DNA of 18,116 nt from DASSUW01 sp036520135 (GCA_036520135.1 DATDKF010000489.1:1-18116), one strand, 5' to 3'. Counted from the first letter of the stretch, positions 8,122 to 14,147 are shown. A program made the numbers and translations. Notes: generated from the sequence alone by a model not told the origin.

Positions 8122-8667
8122 ATGCTTCTCACTCCCAAGAGGGCGCGCCCGCGCTGGTCCCGCCTACGCGCGGCTCTGCGGCCGGAGCGACTTCCTGCGC
8201 TGGTCGAGCGCCCCCGGCACGCGGCCCAGCGACTGGGTCACCGTCCGCCCGAGAGGGCTGCACGACGCGACGAACCGGATGTCGTCCTCGACGTCCCGAC
8301 GCTTCACGTCGACGAGATCGGCCTCCAGCTCGACGACCTCAAGGCGCGCGTGGCGCTCGAGGCGCATGTCTTGGATCTGCTGCGGCTCGACGTCGGTGTC
8401 GCCGCCGAACTCCGTGGCGTCAGCCTGCAGATCAAGGCCGTTGAAGCACAAGCGCTGCTCAAGGTTCACCTGGACAACCTCACGCAGATCGTCGACCGCG
8501 TGAAGACACCGTCGATCGCAACCCCCCAGATCCTCGATCAACTCACGGAGCGCATCGGCGCAACGCTCGACGACATTGCTCAGGGCGTAGGCCCGGCAGT
8601 CGAGGAACTCGGGACCGTCGCGCACGTGCCCGACGCCACGGCGTCGCACAACGGCCTGCCGGAATAG
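8122..8667 (+). CDS. conserved actinobacterial hypothetical protein with amphipathic core
   Basis: 181-aa protein of unknown function. Residues 1-50 are Arg/Pro rich and probably disordered. Residues 54-128 hold the conserved core, from VVLDVPTLHVDEIGLQLDDL through KARVALEAHVLDLLRLDVGV and AVEAQALLKVHLDNLTQIVD. The tail (132-168) is an amphipathic helix (LTERIGATLDDIAQGVGPAV). From memory, many actinobacterial genomes encode proteins with this LDVPxLxVDEIxLxxxDL...LLKVxLDN pattern, without an assigned role. No signal peptide or membrane segment is seen. The start ATG 8122 has no strong ribosome site. The gene is divergent from the histidine kinase (134 bases between the two starts), and a hairpin follows its stop. 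Confidence 0.8.
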   Translation: MLLTPKRARPRWSRLRAALRPERLPALVERPRHAAQRLGHRPPERAARRDEPDVVLDVPTLHVDEIGLQLDDLKARVALEAHVLDLLRLDVGVAAELRGVSLQIKAVEAQALLKVHLDNLTQIVDRVKTPSIATPQILDQLTERIGATLDDIAQGVGPAVEELGTVAHVPDATASHNGLPE

Positions 8668-8677
8668 CCGCAACCCA

Positions 8678-8713
8678 TCAGGCGGGAGCGCGTCAGGATC
8701 GCCGCCCGCCTGA
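8678..8713. terminator. 9-bp stem hairpin after the helical protein gene
   Basis: TCAGGCGGG (8678-8686) and CCCGCCTGA (8705-8713) form a perfect 9-bp stem with an 18-base loop, 10 bases after the stop at 8667. There is no T run, so it may be a bidirectional or Rho-assisted terminator between convergent genes. Confidence 0.45.
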
Positions 8714-8818
8714 GCCGCGACGGCGGTCGGGCCGCCCCGCGGAGCGCCTCGACCGCATGACCTGGACGAGCGGTCGCACTATCTCGATGAGCGCCCAGAG
8801 CATCAGCAACGGGACCAC
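8693..8818 (-). CDS. possible small basic single-span membrane protein
   Basis: A 41-aa frame starting at GTG 8818-8816 reads VVPLLMLWALIEIVRPLVQVM followed by a strongly basic tail (MRSRRSAGRPDRRRGSGGRRS). One membrane helix with a positive cytosolic tail is the likely form. AAAGGA lies just 3 bases upstream of the GTG. An in-frame GTG at 8872-8870 would add PLPPPQGTGGGSHSKGR, a Pro/Gly-rich leader. The hydrophobic-then-basic pattern is clean, but no family is recognised, and it could be chance in a high-GC sequence. It is convergent with the preceding gene across the hairpin. Confidence 0.35.
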   Translation of the reverse strand: MVPLLMLWALIEIVRPLVQVMRSRRSAGRPDRRRGSGGRRS

Positions 8819-8964
8819 GCGTCCTTTCGAATGGGAGCCGCCGCCCGTGCCCTGCGGAGGAGGGAGAGGCACACGGGCGGCGTCGTCTAAATCAATCGGC
8901 GGAGGTGCCTGCGCTCAAGCGCGACGGGAACTTACGCGAGAGCACGGGCCTATCGCCCGCATGA

Positions 8965-9173
8965 CTAGGCGCGGATCGTCATCCGCGAGACCCGGTCGCC
9001 CACCACCTCGAAGGTGAAGTGGTCGCTCCAGCCGCGGATCGCCTCGGGCCCGTGGAACTCGCGTCCCCAGTCGTGCACCACCGCGTCCTCGCGAGCGAGG
9101 CGAGGAAGGCGTCCGTGTCGTTCGCGTTGGCGGCGTCGATCAGCCGCGCCACCGGCTGAGGAAGCTCGGTCAT
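8965..9173 (-). pseudogene. SnoaL-like / nuclear transport factor 2 family remnant, frameshifted
   Basis: The start is ATG 9173-9171 (MTELPQPVARLIDAANANDT then DAFLASLA), typical of small SnoaL-like proteins. After SLA the frame is lost. Reading one base over gives EDAVVHDWGREFHGPEAIRG, then WSDHFTFEVVGDRVSRMTIRA and a stop at 8965. One base is missing in CTCGCGAGGACG near 9089. Family members are usually about 110 residues, whereas the repaired version would have about 69. The jump from AIRGWSD to HFTFEVVGDRV suggests that the middle strands have also been deleted. The fold is a cone-shaped barrel that binds small molecules, but this copy should not fold normally. Confidence 0.7.
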
Positions 9174-9381
9174 TGCGTCATCTCCGTTTTCGCGTACCAG
9201 TGTCACGTGCCGAGATCGGCTGTGTAGGTCGAGCCGCTGTCCCCACGCTGAACGGCGTGCCGCGCGCGATGCCGATTCCAATGACGCGGTACGCACGGCG
9301 CAGCAGCACGTGCCGGTGGGGTCGGCTGCGAAGCCACGCGCGGACGATGGCGCGGGGCGAGGCAGGCCCCGCCCGCCACGC

Positions 9382-9530
9382 ACCAGGGCGCCCGCGACCG
9401 CGACGACGATCGCGATCGCTGCCCCGGCCTGTGCATGCAGGAACGTTCGGACCGGAGCGGCGAGGTTGCGAGTCCAGACGGTGCCGCGTATCGCAGCCGG
9501 TCTTCAGTCGCCGGCGACGGGTAGCGCCAT
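9382..9530 (-). pseudogene. N-terminal stub of NhaA-type Na+/H+ antiporter
   Basis: The minus-strand segment from about 9476 down to 9382 reads WTRNLAAPVRTFLHAQAGAA then IAIVVAVAGALV. From memory of the family this is the N-terminus and first membrane helix of NhaA antiporters. Just upstream in another frame is DRLRYAAPS, which would join to WTRN if one base were restored near 9477. After GALV the expected NhaA sequence (the region before the conserved DLRxWVNxGLM) is absent, and the frames become Arg/Pro rich. So only about 45 of some 400 residues remain, and the gene is dead. Boundaries are approximate. Confidence 0.5.
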
Positions 9531-9576
9531 GGCCGGACGGCAGCTCGCCGCAGCCCTTTCTCGGCAGGTAACCCTG

Positions 9577-10062
9577 CTAGCCGACCGCGGGCCCGGGCCG
9601 CATCGCCGCGCCGCTCGGCGCGGCGGCGTCCGTCGCGGCGGCGGCGCTACCCATCGGGTGCCGGCGCGTGACGAGCACGGCGCCGGTCACGAAGACCAGC
9701 AGGCTCTCCACAACCATCGAAGCCAGCCCCGGCGCCTCGGACCACTCGCCGACGTCGTCCGTGAAGCCGGGCAGGCCGACGCTCCGGCTCAGCACGTAGC
9801 CGAGCAGCACCGCGCCTGCGAGACCGCCGGCCGCCGCCGAGGCCAGGTCGTCGCTCGTGCGCGTCATGACCGCCGCGAGGATGAGGCACGCGGCGACGGC
9901 GGCGATGAACAGGCCGCCGAGATAGCCGATCTCCGCGAACGCGGCCGGCAGCTGAAGCACGTGGATGAGCGCGATCGTGACGAGCGCGCCGATCGCGATT
10001 GCGCGGGCGAGCGCATCGTCCAGCGCGCCCCTGATGCCCATATGGATGTCGATGATCTGCAT
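9577..10062 (-). CDS. four-helix integral membrane protein of unknown function
   Basis: 161-aa membrane protein starting at ATG 10062-10060. Predicted helices are about 20-40 (RAIAIGALVTIALIHVLQLP), 45-66 (GYLGGLFIAAVAACLILAAV), 74-93 and 112-131 (LASMVVESLLVFVTGAVLVT). A conserved-looking loop, VLSRSVGLPGFTDDVGEW, lies between helices 3 and 4. From memory, similar proteins with LTRTTGLPG..DDIGNW and GLASLxVEG motifs occur in Solirubrobacterales and other actinobacteria, often beside copper or redox proteins, without a known role. The Ala/Pro-rich tail (138-161) is probably disordered. It lies 15 bases downstream of another minus-strand frame (10078-10506), which may be in the same transcript. 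Confidence 0.75.
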   Translation of the reverse strand: MQIIDIHMGIRGALDDALARAIAIGALVTIALIHVLQLPAAFAEIGYLGGLFIAAVAACLILAAVMTRTSDDLASAAAGGLAGAVLLGYVLSRSVGLPGFTDDVGEWSEAPGLASMVVESLLVFVTGAVLVTRRHPMGSAAAATDAAAPSGAAMRPGPAVG

Positions 10063-10077
10063 GCCGCGAGTCTGCGA

Positions 10078-10506
10078 TCACGCCTCACCGTCGGCAAGCG
10101 GCTCCGGCGATCGCCGATGAGCGCCTGCCGATCGCAGACGGCCGGCCGACTCCAATCGCGTCCGGAGATCACGACGTTCGTGAAGCCGCTTGGCGGCACC
10201 GTCAGCACGCTTTGCCGCGATGGCCGTGACGTCATAGCCGTCGTCCTCGACGTCATCGAACTTCTCGGCAACGTCGGTGGGAATTCCGCCATCGGGGATC
10301 GTCGAGTCGGCGACGTTGGTATTGCCGGCCGCGATTGCGCCGGGAATGATCGCGGCCGGCCACGTCGGCGGCTTGTCGATCCCGCGTACGTCGTTCAAAG
10401 CATTGGTCGACGCCCTCTCGGAAGCAGCACGGGTGGTCGACGAAGCAGGAACCCCGGTATCCGAAACGGAAGAAGCGGAGGTCGCAGAGGCTTCCGCCAC
10501 GGCCAT
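10078..10506 (-). CDS. hypothetical protein, acidic/basic segments
   Basis: A 142-aa frame from ATG 10506-10504. The first 40 residues are Ser/Thr/Ala rich (ATSASSVSDTGVPASSTTRA). The middle is PTWPAAIIPGAIAAGNTN, followed by an acidic stretch (DVAEKFDDVEDDGYDVTAIA) and a basic C-terminus (KRADGAAKRLHERRDLRTRL). Third-position GC and the short distance to the next gene favour this strand. The opposite strand also has a long open frame (10277-10786, with SFKALVDALSEAARVVDEAG), and I cannot exclude that one. No family is recognised, and no membrane helix is predicted with confidence. Confidence 0.4.
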   Translation of the reverse strand: MAVAEASATSASSVSDTGVPASSTTRAASERASTNALNDVRGIDKPPTWPAAIIPGAIAAGNTNVADSTIPDGGIPTDVAEKFDDVEDDGYDVTAIAAKRADGAAKRLHERRDLRTRLESAGRLRSAGAHRRSPEPLADGEA

Positions 10507-10696
10507 GCACCGATGGGCGGCGTTCAATGTCTCCGCGTTCCAGTCGTCGGCGCCGCCCTGCCGGAAGCCCCTGCATCGGATCAGCCGTGATCTCGACCGC
10601 CTCAACAGTCCAACGTCAACGGCTCCGCAACGGCCGGGGAACAAGGCGACGTCGGCCGGTTCACGGCCTCGACGGCGCTCGACCTTGAGCGACGCG

Positions 10697-10759
10697 GCCG
10701 GGCCGTACGCGCGCCCAAGCGGAGCCGGGCCGTACGCGCGCCCAAGCGGAGCCGGGCCG
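10697..10759. repeat. 27-bp tandem repeat, 2.3 copies
   Basis: Two perfect 27-bp units (10698-10724 and 10725-10751, beginning CCGGGCCGTACGCGCG) are followed by 8 bases of a third. The unit is a multiple of three and would give a 9-residue repeat (GPYARPSGA) in one plus frame. It lies in the 288-base stretch 10507-10794, where I find no reliable gene. Confidence 0.85.
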
Positions 10760-10794
10760 CTGCCCTCGATGGTGGCTCGCGCCTGAGTCGAGGA

Positions 10795-11016
10795 TCAAGG
10801 CGCGGCGCGGCGAGCACGGCGAGCACGTCGGTTCTCGCGCCATGCTTGCCATTGCGCGTCTGCGAACAGCCCGGCTTCCTCGGCTGCCGCGTCGAGTTCA
10901 TCGAGATAGCGCTCGGTCATCGTCGTCGCGAATTCGGCAGACGCGAGTGCGCGGTCTATCTCGTCGGCTATCTCCTTTGCGAATTCCGTATCGCCCCGTC
11001 GATCCGCAGTCTTCAC
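10795..11016 (-). CDS. small helical hypothetical protein
   Basis: 73-aa protein, GTG start 11016-11014, whose first bases overlap the stop of the upstream membrane protein (GTGA). The sequence is acidic and helical in the middle (FAKEIADEIDRALASAEF and MTERYLDELDAAAEEAGLF) with a very basic end (ENRRARRARRAAP). It has no signal peptide and no membrane segment. The overlap argues for translational coupling and a joint role with the upstream membrane protein. No family is recognised. Confidence 0.6.
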   Translation of the reverse strand: MKTADRRGDTEFAKEIADEIDRALASAEFATTMTERYLDELDAAAEEAGLFADAQWQAWRENRRARRARRAAP

Positions 11017-11402
11017 AGTGCGATCAGCGCATGGATGCGCTCGAAATCGATGTCGCCGACCGTGAGGTCGTGCGCTTCGCTCACTCGCTCAAACGGCCGC
11101 GCAATCGCCGCGTACTGTCGTTTCTTCTCGACGTACCTCGCGACAAGCCGAACGAGCATCGCGGTACTCACGGCCATGACGACGAGCGCGACGAGCGCAG
11201 TGATAGCCGCAACGACCGCGCGCGTCGGCACGTGATTGATCGCGCCGAGCAGGACGCCGACGACGAGCAGCACAAGCGCAGCGGTCAACGTGCCGACCGC
11301 GTTCGCAGCCGCTTGGCGCGCGAATTCGCTCCGCCACAGCGGCGCTTGACGAATGACTCGGCGCGTCTGTTCGATTGGAGCTTGGTCGCGCGTGCCTTCC
11401 AA
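11013..11402 (-). CDS. two-helix membrane protein of unknown function
   Basis: 129-aa protein with two membrane helices, about 35-56 (AVGTLTAALVLLVVGVLLGA) and 62-86 (VVAAITALVALVVMAVSTAM), joined by a short loop (INHVPTR), so both ends are on the same side. The C-terminal part (VARYVEKKRQYAAIARPFER) is soluble and basic, followed by an acidic segment. The only start in frame after a stop is TTG 11402-11400, with no good ribosome site, so the true 5' end may be missing or shifted. It is first in a coupled pair with the small helical protein downstream. Confidence 0.6.
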   Translation of the reverse strand: MEGTRDQAPIEQTRRVIRQAPLWRSEFARQAAANAVGTLTAALVLLVVGVLLGAINHVPTRAVVAAITALVALVVMAVSTAMLVRLVARYVEKKRQYAAIARPFERVSEAHDLTVGDIDFERIHALIAL

Positions 11403-11745
11403 CGGCTCAATTCTCGCGAGTGCTTCGGACGCCGCTCGACGCGGCGCTCACCGCAGGCGAGCAGGGACGTCGGCGCGACGCCGACCTCGACTGTCCAACC
11501 GCGCTCGCGCCGCCCTCCCGATCCGCGTCCGGTCGCGGGAGCCGTTGACGGTCGTCGTCGGCGCTGCCGGAAGCGATTGCCCCACCGCACCGCGCGAACG
11601 GCCGGGGGGCGTGGCGACCGGCGGAGTAAGCCGCCGACCGCACGCCGAATCGTGACGCGCCGGACGCGCTTTCGTCGTGCGCCTGCGCCGACTTTGGGGC
11701 CTGGTTACGGCCTGGCTCGGCGACGTTGACAGCCTCCGAGGAACG
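11403..11745. other. non-coding or decayed stretch
   Basis: About 340 bases with open frames on both strands, but all are Arg/Pro/Ser-rich shadows without recognisable domains. I see no gene, tRNA or repeat here. Confidence 0.4.
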
Positions 11746-11761
11746 AAAAACTCCGCCGGAG
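11746..11761 (-). terminator. rho-independent terminator after the tRNA-Gln-like fragment
   Basis: On the minus strand CTCC-GGC-GGAG (11761-11751) is followed directly by TTTTT (11750-11746). It begins 16 bases past the 3' end of the tRNA-like sequence, as expected for a tRNA transcription unit. The stem is only 4 bp. Confidence 0.5.
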
Positions 11762-11777
11762 CGGGGCATTCGCTGAG

Positions 11778-11824
11778 GGTGAGCGACGGGATTCGAAACC
11801 GCGCCGCCGGGACCAGAACCCGGC
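11778..11824 (-). tRNA. 3' half of a tRNA, Gln(CTG)-like, probable attachment-site remnant
   Basis: Minus strand: anticodon stem CCGGG/CCCGG (11823-11819 and 11811-11807) around loop TTCTGGT, which places CTG (Gln) in the anticodon. Next come a short variable loop, a T arm GCGGT-TTCGAAT-CCCGT (one mismatch, T where G53 should be), the acceptor 3' strand CGCTCAC and discriminator C at 11778. The matching 5' acceptor strand (GTGAGCG) and a D arm are not found upstream. It is therefore a 3' half rather than a working tRNA. The amino-acid identity rests only on the loop. Confidence 0.5.
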
Positions 11825-11967
11825 AGGGCGGTTCTTCTGAGCGTGCTTGACGCTTGCAACGCGGTCGGTTCGAGCGCCGCCTTCCATGATGGGGCCTCGC
11901 GTCGGCGCATGTCGCGAGTTGTTGCTCCGCTCACCGTGCGACGGCACGTAATGGATGGAGCGTGCTG

Positions 11968-12064
11968 ATTGGGCACCGAAACGCATCTCAGTGCCCAAAT
12001 CGGCGGGAAAAGACCGCAATTTGCGGCGATCCACCCCCCCGCCATTCTCCGGCGCTGAATGGCG
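11968..12064. repeat. cluster of three inverted repeats beside the tRNA-Phe fragment
   Basis: Three hairpin-forming sites lie within 97 bases: TTGGGCAC/GTGCCCAA (11969-11976 and 11991-11998, 14-base loop); CCGCAA-T-TTGCGG (12014-12026); and CGCCATTC/GAATGGCG (12040-12047 and 12057-12064, 9-base loop). CGCCATTC recurs at 12148-12155, across the tRNA 3' end. They could be integrase or excisionase binding sites. Confidence 0.6.
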
Positions 12065-12103
12065 TATTTGCAGGCATTCCACCGCTGTTAGACGGATTCT
12101 GCT

Positions 12104-12151
12104 CCACGACTGAAAATCGTGGTGTCCCCGGTTCGAGTCCGGGTCTCGCCA
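12104..12151 (+). tRNA. 3' half of tRNA-Phe (GAA), probable att site
   Basis: Anticodon arm CACGA-CTGAAAA-TCGTG (12105-12121) has the canonical Phe loop with anticodon GAA. It is followed by variable loop GTGTC, T arm CCCGG-TTCGAGT-CCGGG (12127-12143), acceptor 3' strand TCTCGCC (12144-12150) and discriminator A (12151). All pairings are perfect. Upstream, the expected 5' acceptor GGCGAGA and a D arm are missing, and unrelated sequence is found instead. This is what remains at the far end of an element that integrated into the 3' half of a tRNA-Phe gene. Confidence 0.75.
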
Positions 12152-12156
12152 TTCGC

Positions 12157-12530
12157 CTAGGTACTTGATCTCTTGCTTTCCGGCGTGTTGGTTTCGCGCC
12201 TCGAAAAGGCGATGGCGAGCGCCCACGCCGTCACCTGCACCTTGCGGACATCCAGCGCCGCCGGAAACTCACGCTGATCTCCACCAGCCCGATCGGCGCC
12301 GAGCCAGACGACCCGACCCGTCGCCGAGATCGGTGAAGGTGATGGCCGAGTTCGGCGCGGCGTCCGGCCCGACTGGTCCGACCGGGCCGCCGTGAATGTT
12401 TGATCGTCGCCCAGGAACGGCTGTGCCCCGCGCGCAGACGGCCGGTGGTCGGGGAGTTTCTGCGTGAGCTTGCGAGAGGCACCGTCGACCGCGCCGTCAG
12501 CCTCGCCTCGATGTAAGAACCACCTCCGCC
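12157..12530 (-). pseudogene. possible decayed Gly/Pro-rich surface protein gene
   Basis: Minus-strand pieces in different frames read LTQKLPDHRPSARGAQ, FLGDDQTFTAAR, GGPVGPVGPDAAPNSAITFT, DLGDGSGR and VVWLGADRAGGDQREFPAAL, ending VTAWALAIAFSRRET. From memory, Thermoleophilia have many collagen-like (GPxGPx) exported proteins that begin with a KLPDHSVG-type segment, and these fragments could be a broken member. The frames change several times, so no product is expected. The call is tentative. Confidence 0.25.
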
Positions 12531-12661
12531 AGGCCCGATCGCCTACGGCCCGTCGCATGGAGCCGTCGCCGCTGCCGCCCATTCACGCCGCAGGCATTGA
12601 TCGGGCGGCTGTGGCGGGCGACCACGGGTCGCTTAAGATCCCGCCTCCGAGCGTCAAATCC

Positions 12662-12955
12662 ATGGATCGCGTTTCCGAGCCAGCCTCGCCAAGGGGCCCG
12701 ACGAGAATCCAGTCGATCGACCGCGCCGCGACACTGCTGACGGCGATCGCTGAAGCGCTCGAGGGCGACACGGGGGCGACGGTCGTGGATGTGCGCAGGC
12801 TCGAGAAGGAGCTCGCGGTGGTACGGCGCGACGGCGACCGCGTCAGCGTGGGCGAGCTCGAAGGGGGCCTGGTCGGGGTGTGCGCTGCGCTCGCGCCCGG
12901 GCTGTGTCGGCGGCCGGTCCAGGCGGCCAACGAAATCGAGGCGCTGCTCCGGTGA
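12662..12955 (+). CDS. shrunken IclR-family regulator (internal deletion)
   Basis: 97-aa frame from ATG 12662. RGPTRIQSIDRAATLLTAIAE (about 11-31) is the very start of an IclR helix-turn-helix domain. What follows, RRLEKELAVVRRDGDRVSVG then ELEGGLVGVCAALAP (about 45-80), resembles the C-terminal effector domain of IclR (the stretch before the conserved GLxGVAAPV). About 150 residues that should lie between, including the recognition helix, are absent. The frame is still open and overlaps the hydratase start by GTGA, so it may be translated and keep the next gene coupled. Regulation by this protein is unlikely because the DNA-binding helix is missing. An ancestral intact IclR would have been the local regulator of the hydratase operon. 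Confidence 0.6.
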   Translation: MDRVSEPASPRGPTRIQSIDRAATLLTAIAEALEGDTGATVVDVRRLEKELAVVRRDGDRVSVGELEGGLVGVCAALAPGLCRRPVQAANEIEALLR

Positions 12956-13725
12956 GCCGCGGGACCAAGGCGCCGTCGGTCGACGCTCGCACCGAAGCAG
13001 GCGTGCGCGTGCTCACGCTCCGCCGCGAGGCCAAGCTGAACGCCCTGTCGGCCAACCTCGAGCGGGCGCTCGCCGAGGCGCTGGCGCACGACGAGGTTCG
13101 CGGCGCGGCCTGCGTCGTGCTCACCGGGAGCGGTCGCGCATTCTCGGCAGGCGCGGACGTGGACGAGCTGCGCGAGCGGACTGCCGAGGCGGTGCTTGAG
13201 TACTACGAGACGACCGGCCGCGTCTACGAGCGGCTGGCGGCGCTCCCCCAACCGACCTTCAGCGCGATCGGCGGCTACTGCCTCGGTGGCGGCCTGGAGC
13301 TGGCGCTCGCGACCGATTTCCGGATCGCGGACGAGACGGCAGTGTTCGGCTTCCCGGAAGTAGGCCTCGGCATCCTCCCGAGCTCCGGCGGCACCGAACG
13401 GCTGACCCGCCTGCTGGGTCCTGCCCGGGCGAAGGAGCTGATCCTGCTGCGGGAGCGCATTGACGCGCGCGAGGCGCTCGCCTGGGGCCTCGTCTCCGAG
13501 GTGGTGCCCGCGGGGGAGGCGCTGGACCGCGCTCTCGGCCTGGCCCGCCGGCTGGCGGAGCTCCCGCGGCACGCCGTCGCGGTGGCGAAGCAGGCGATCG
13601 AGGCGGTGCCCGAATCCTCGCGCGCCGCTGCGATCCTGATCGAGCGCCTGGCCTACGCGACGCTCGCTCAGACCGCGGACGCCCGGGCCGCGGCGGAGGC
13701 GTTCGAGCGGCGACGGCGCGAATGA
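12952..13725 (+). CDS. enoyl-CoA hydratase/isomerase family protein, possible crotonobetainyl-CoA hydratase
   Basis: Crotonase-fold enzyme, 257 aa, starting at GTG 12952, which overlaps the upstream stop (GTGA). The oxyanion hole is formed by SAGAD (65-69) and GGYCLGGGLE (107-116). Both hydratase glutamates are present: Glu116 in GGGLELAL and Glu136 in FGFPEVGLG. GILPSSGGTERL follows, as in true hydratases. It would add water across the double bond of a short acyl-CoA. In this setting, beside a carnitine dehydrogenase cluster, the best guess is crotonobetainyl-CoA to L-carnitinyl-CoA (the CaiD reaction). A generic short-chain enoyl-CoA hydratase remains possible. Its stop overlaps the thioesterase ATG (ATGA), so the two are coupled. 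Confidence 0.88.
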   Translation: MSRGTKAPSVDARTEAGVRVLTLRREAKLNALSANLERALAEALAHDEVRGAACVVLTGSGRAFSAGADVDELRERTAEAVLEYYETTGRVYERLAALPQPTFSAIGGYCLGGGLELALATDFRIADETAVFGFPEVGLGILPSSGGTERLTRLLGPARAKELILLRERIDAREALAWGLVSEVVPAGEALDRALGLARRLAELPRHAVAVAKQAIEAVPESSRAAAILIERLAYATLAQTADARAAAEAFERRRRE

Positions 13726-14147
13726 CGGTCGGCGGCCCGGTGCACGAGAAGCGGATCGAGATCCGCTGGAGCGACCTGGACGTCTACGGCCACGTCAACA
13801 ACGCGATCTACCTCACATATCTTGAGGAGGTGCGCGACGAGTGGCTCGGCGGCAGGCTCGGTGATCCCGACGAGATCTGGAACTGGGTGCTCGCGCGAGT
13901 CGAGATCGATTACCGCCGAGAGCTCGCCCTCACGGACGACGTGGCCGTGGCCAGCTGTCGCCTGGATCGCATCGGCAACTCGAGCCTCACCACCCACGAG
14001 GAGGTGCGCACCGCCGACGGCCAGCTCGCGGCGGAGGCCAAGGCCGTGCTCGTGGCGCGCGACCGCGAGTCGGGGCGCTCGCGACCGCTCACGGCCGTCG
14101 AGCGCGCCGCGTTCGAGGGTCCCGCCCCGGACGGCGGCGAGGGCTAG
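13722..14147 (+). CDS. hotdog-fold acyl-CoA thioesterase (4HBT type)
   Basis: 141-aa single hotdog-domain thioesterase, ATG 13722 overlapping the hydratase stop. The signature RWSDLDVYGHVNNAIYLTYL (15-34) contains Asp18, Asp20 and the GHVNN turn that mark 4-hydroxybenzoyl-CoA-thioesterase-like enzymes. It would release a free acid from an acyl-CoA. Because it is coupled to the hydratase, L-carnitinyl-CoA is a reasonable substrate, releasing L-carnitine for the dehydrogenase of the opposite operon; this is inference. Its TAG stop (14145-14147) and that of the convergent acyl-CoA dehydrogenase share one CTAG. Confidence 0.88.
   Translation: MTVGGPVHEKRIEIRWSDLDVYGHVNNAIYLTYLEEVRDEWLGGRLGDPDEIWNWVLARVEIDYRRELALTDDVAVASCRLDRIGNSSLTTHEEVRTADGQLAAEAKAVLVARDRESGRSRPLTAVERAAFEGPAPDGGEG

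Noticed and set aside
9310..10590. A 426-codon plus-strand open frame.
   Set aside because: It is opposite the better-supported membrane protein gene and the 10078-10506 frame, is Arg/Pro rich and shows no domain. Long shadow frames are normal at this GC content.
10277..10786. A plus-strand frame with a helical segment (ALVDALSEAARVVDEAGTPV) and a 9-residue repeat.
   Set aside because: Composition is about equal to that of the opposite-strand frame, and the second half is low-complexity. The opposite frame has a neighbour 15 bases downstream, so it was preferred, with low confidence.
12061..12151. A complete 91-base class II tRNA starting at GGCG.
   Set aside because: Only four acceptor base pairs form, and there is no D arm with a GG. 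The anticodon and T arms fit a class I tRNA-Phe whose 5' half is missing.
11705..12226. A 173-codon minus-strand open frame containing WRDPDSNRGHHDFQSW and GFWSRRRGFESRRSP.
   Set aside because: These peptides are well-known by-products of translating tRNA 3' halves. The frame is explained by the tRNA-Phe and tRNA-Gln-like remnants and is not a gene.
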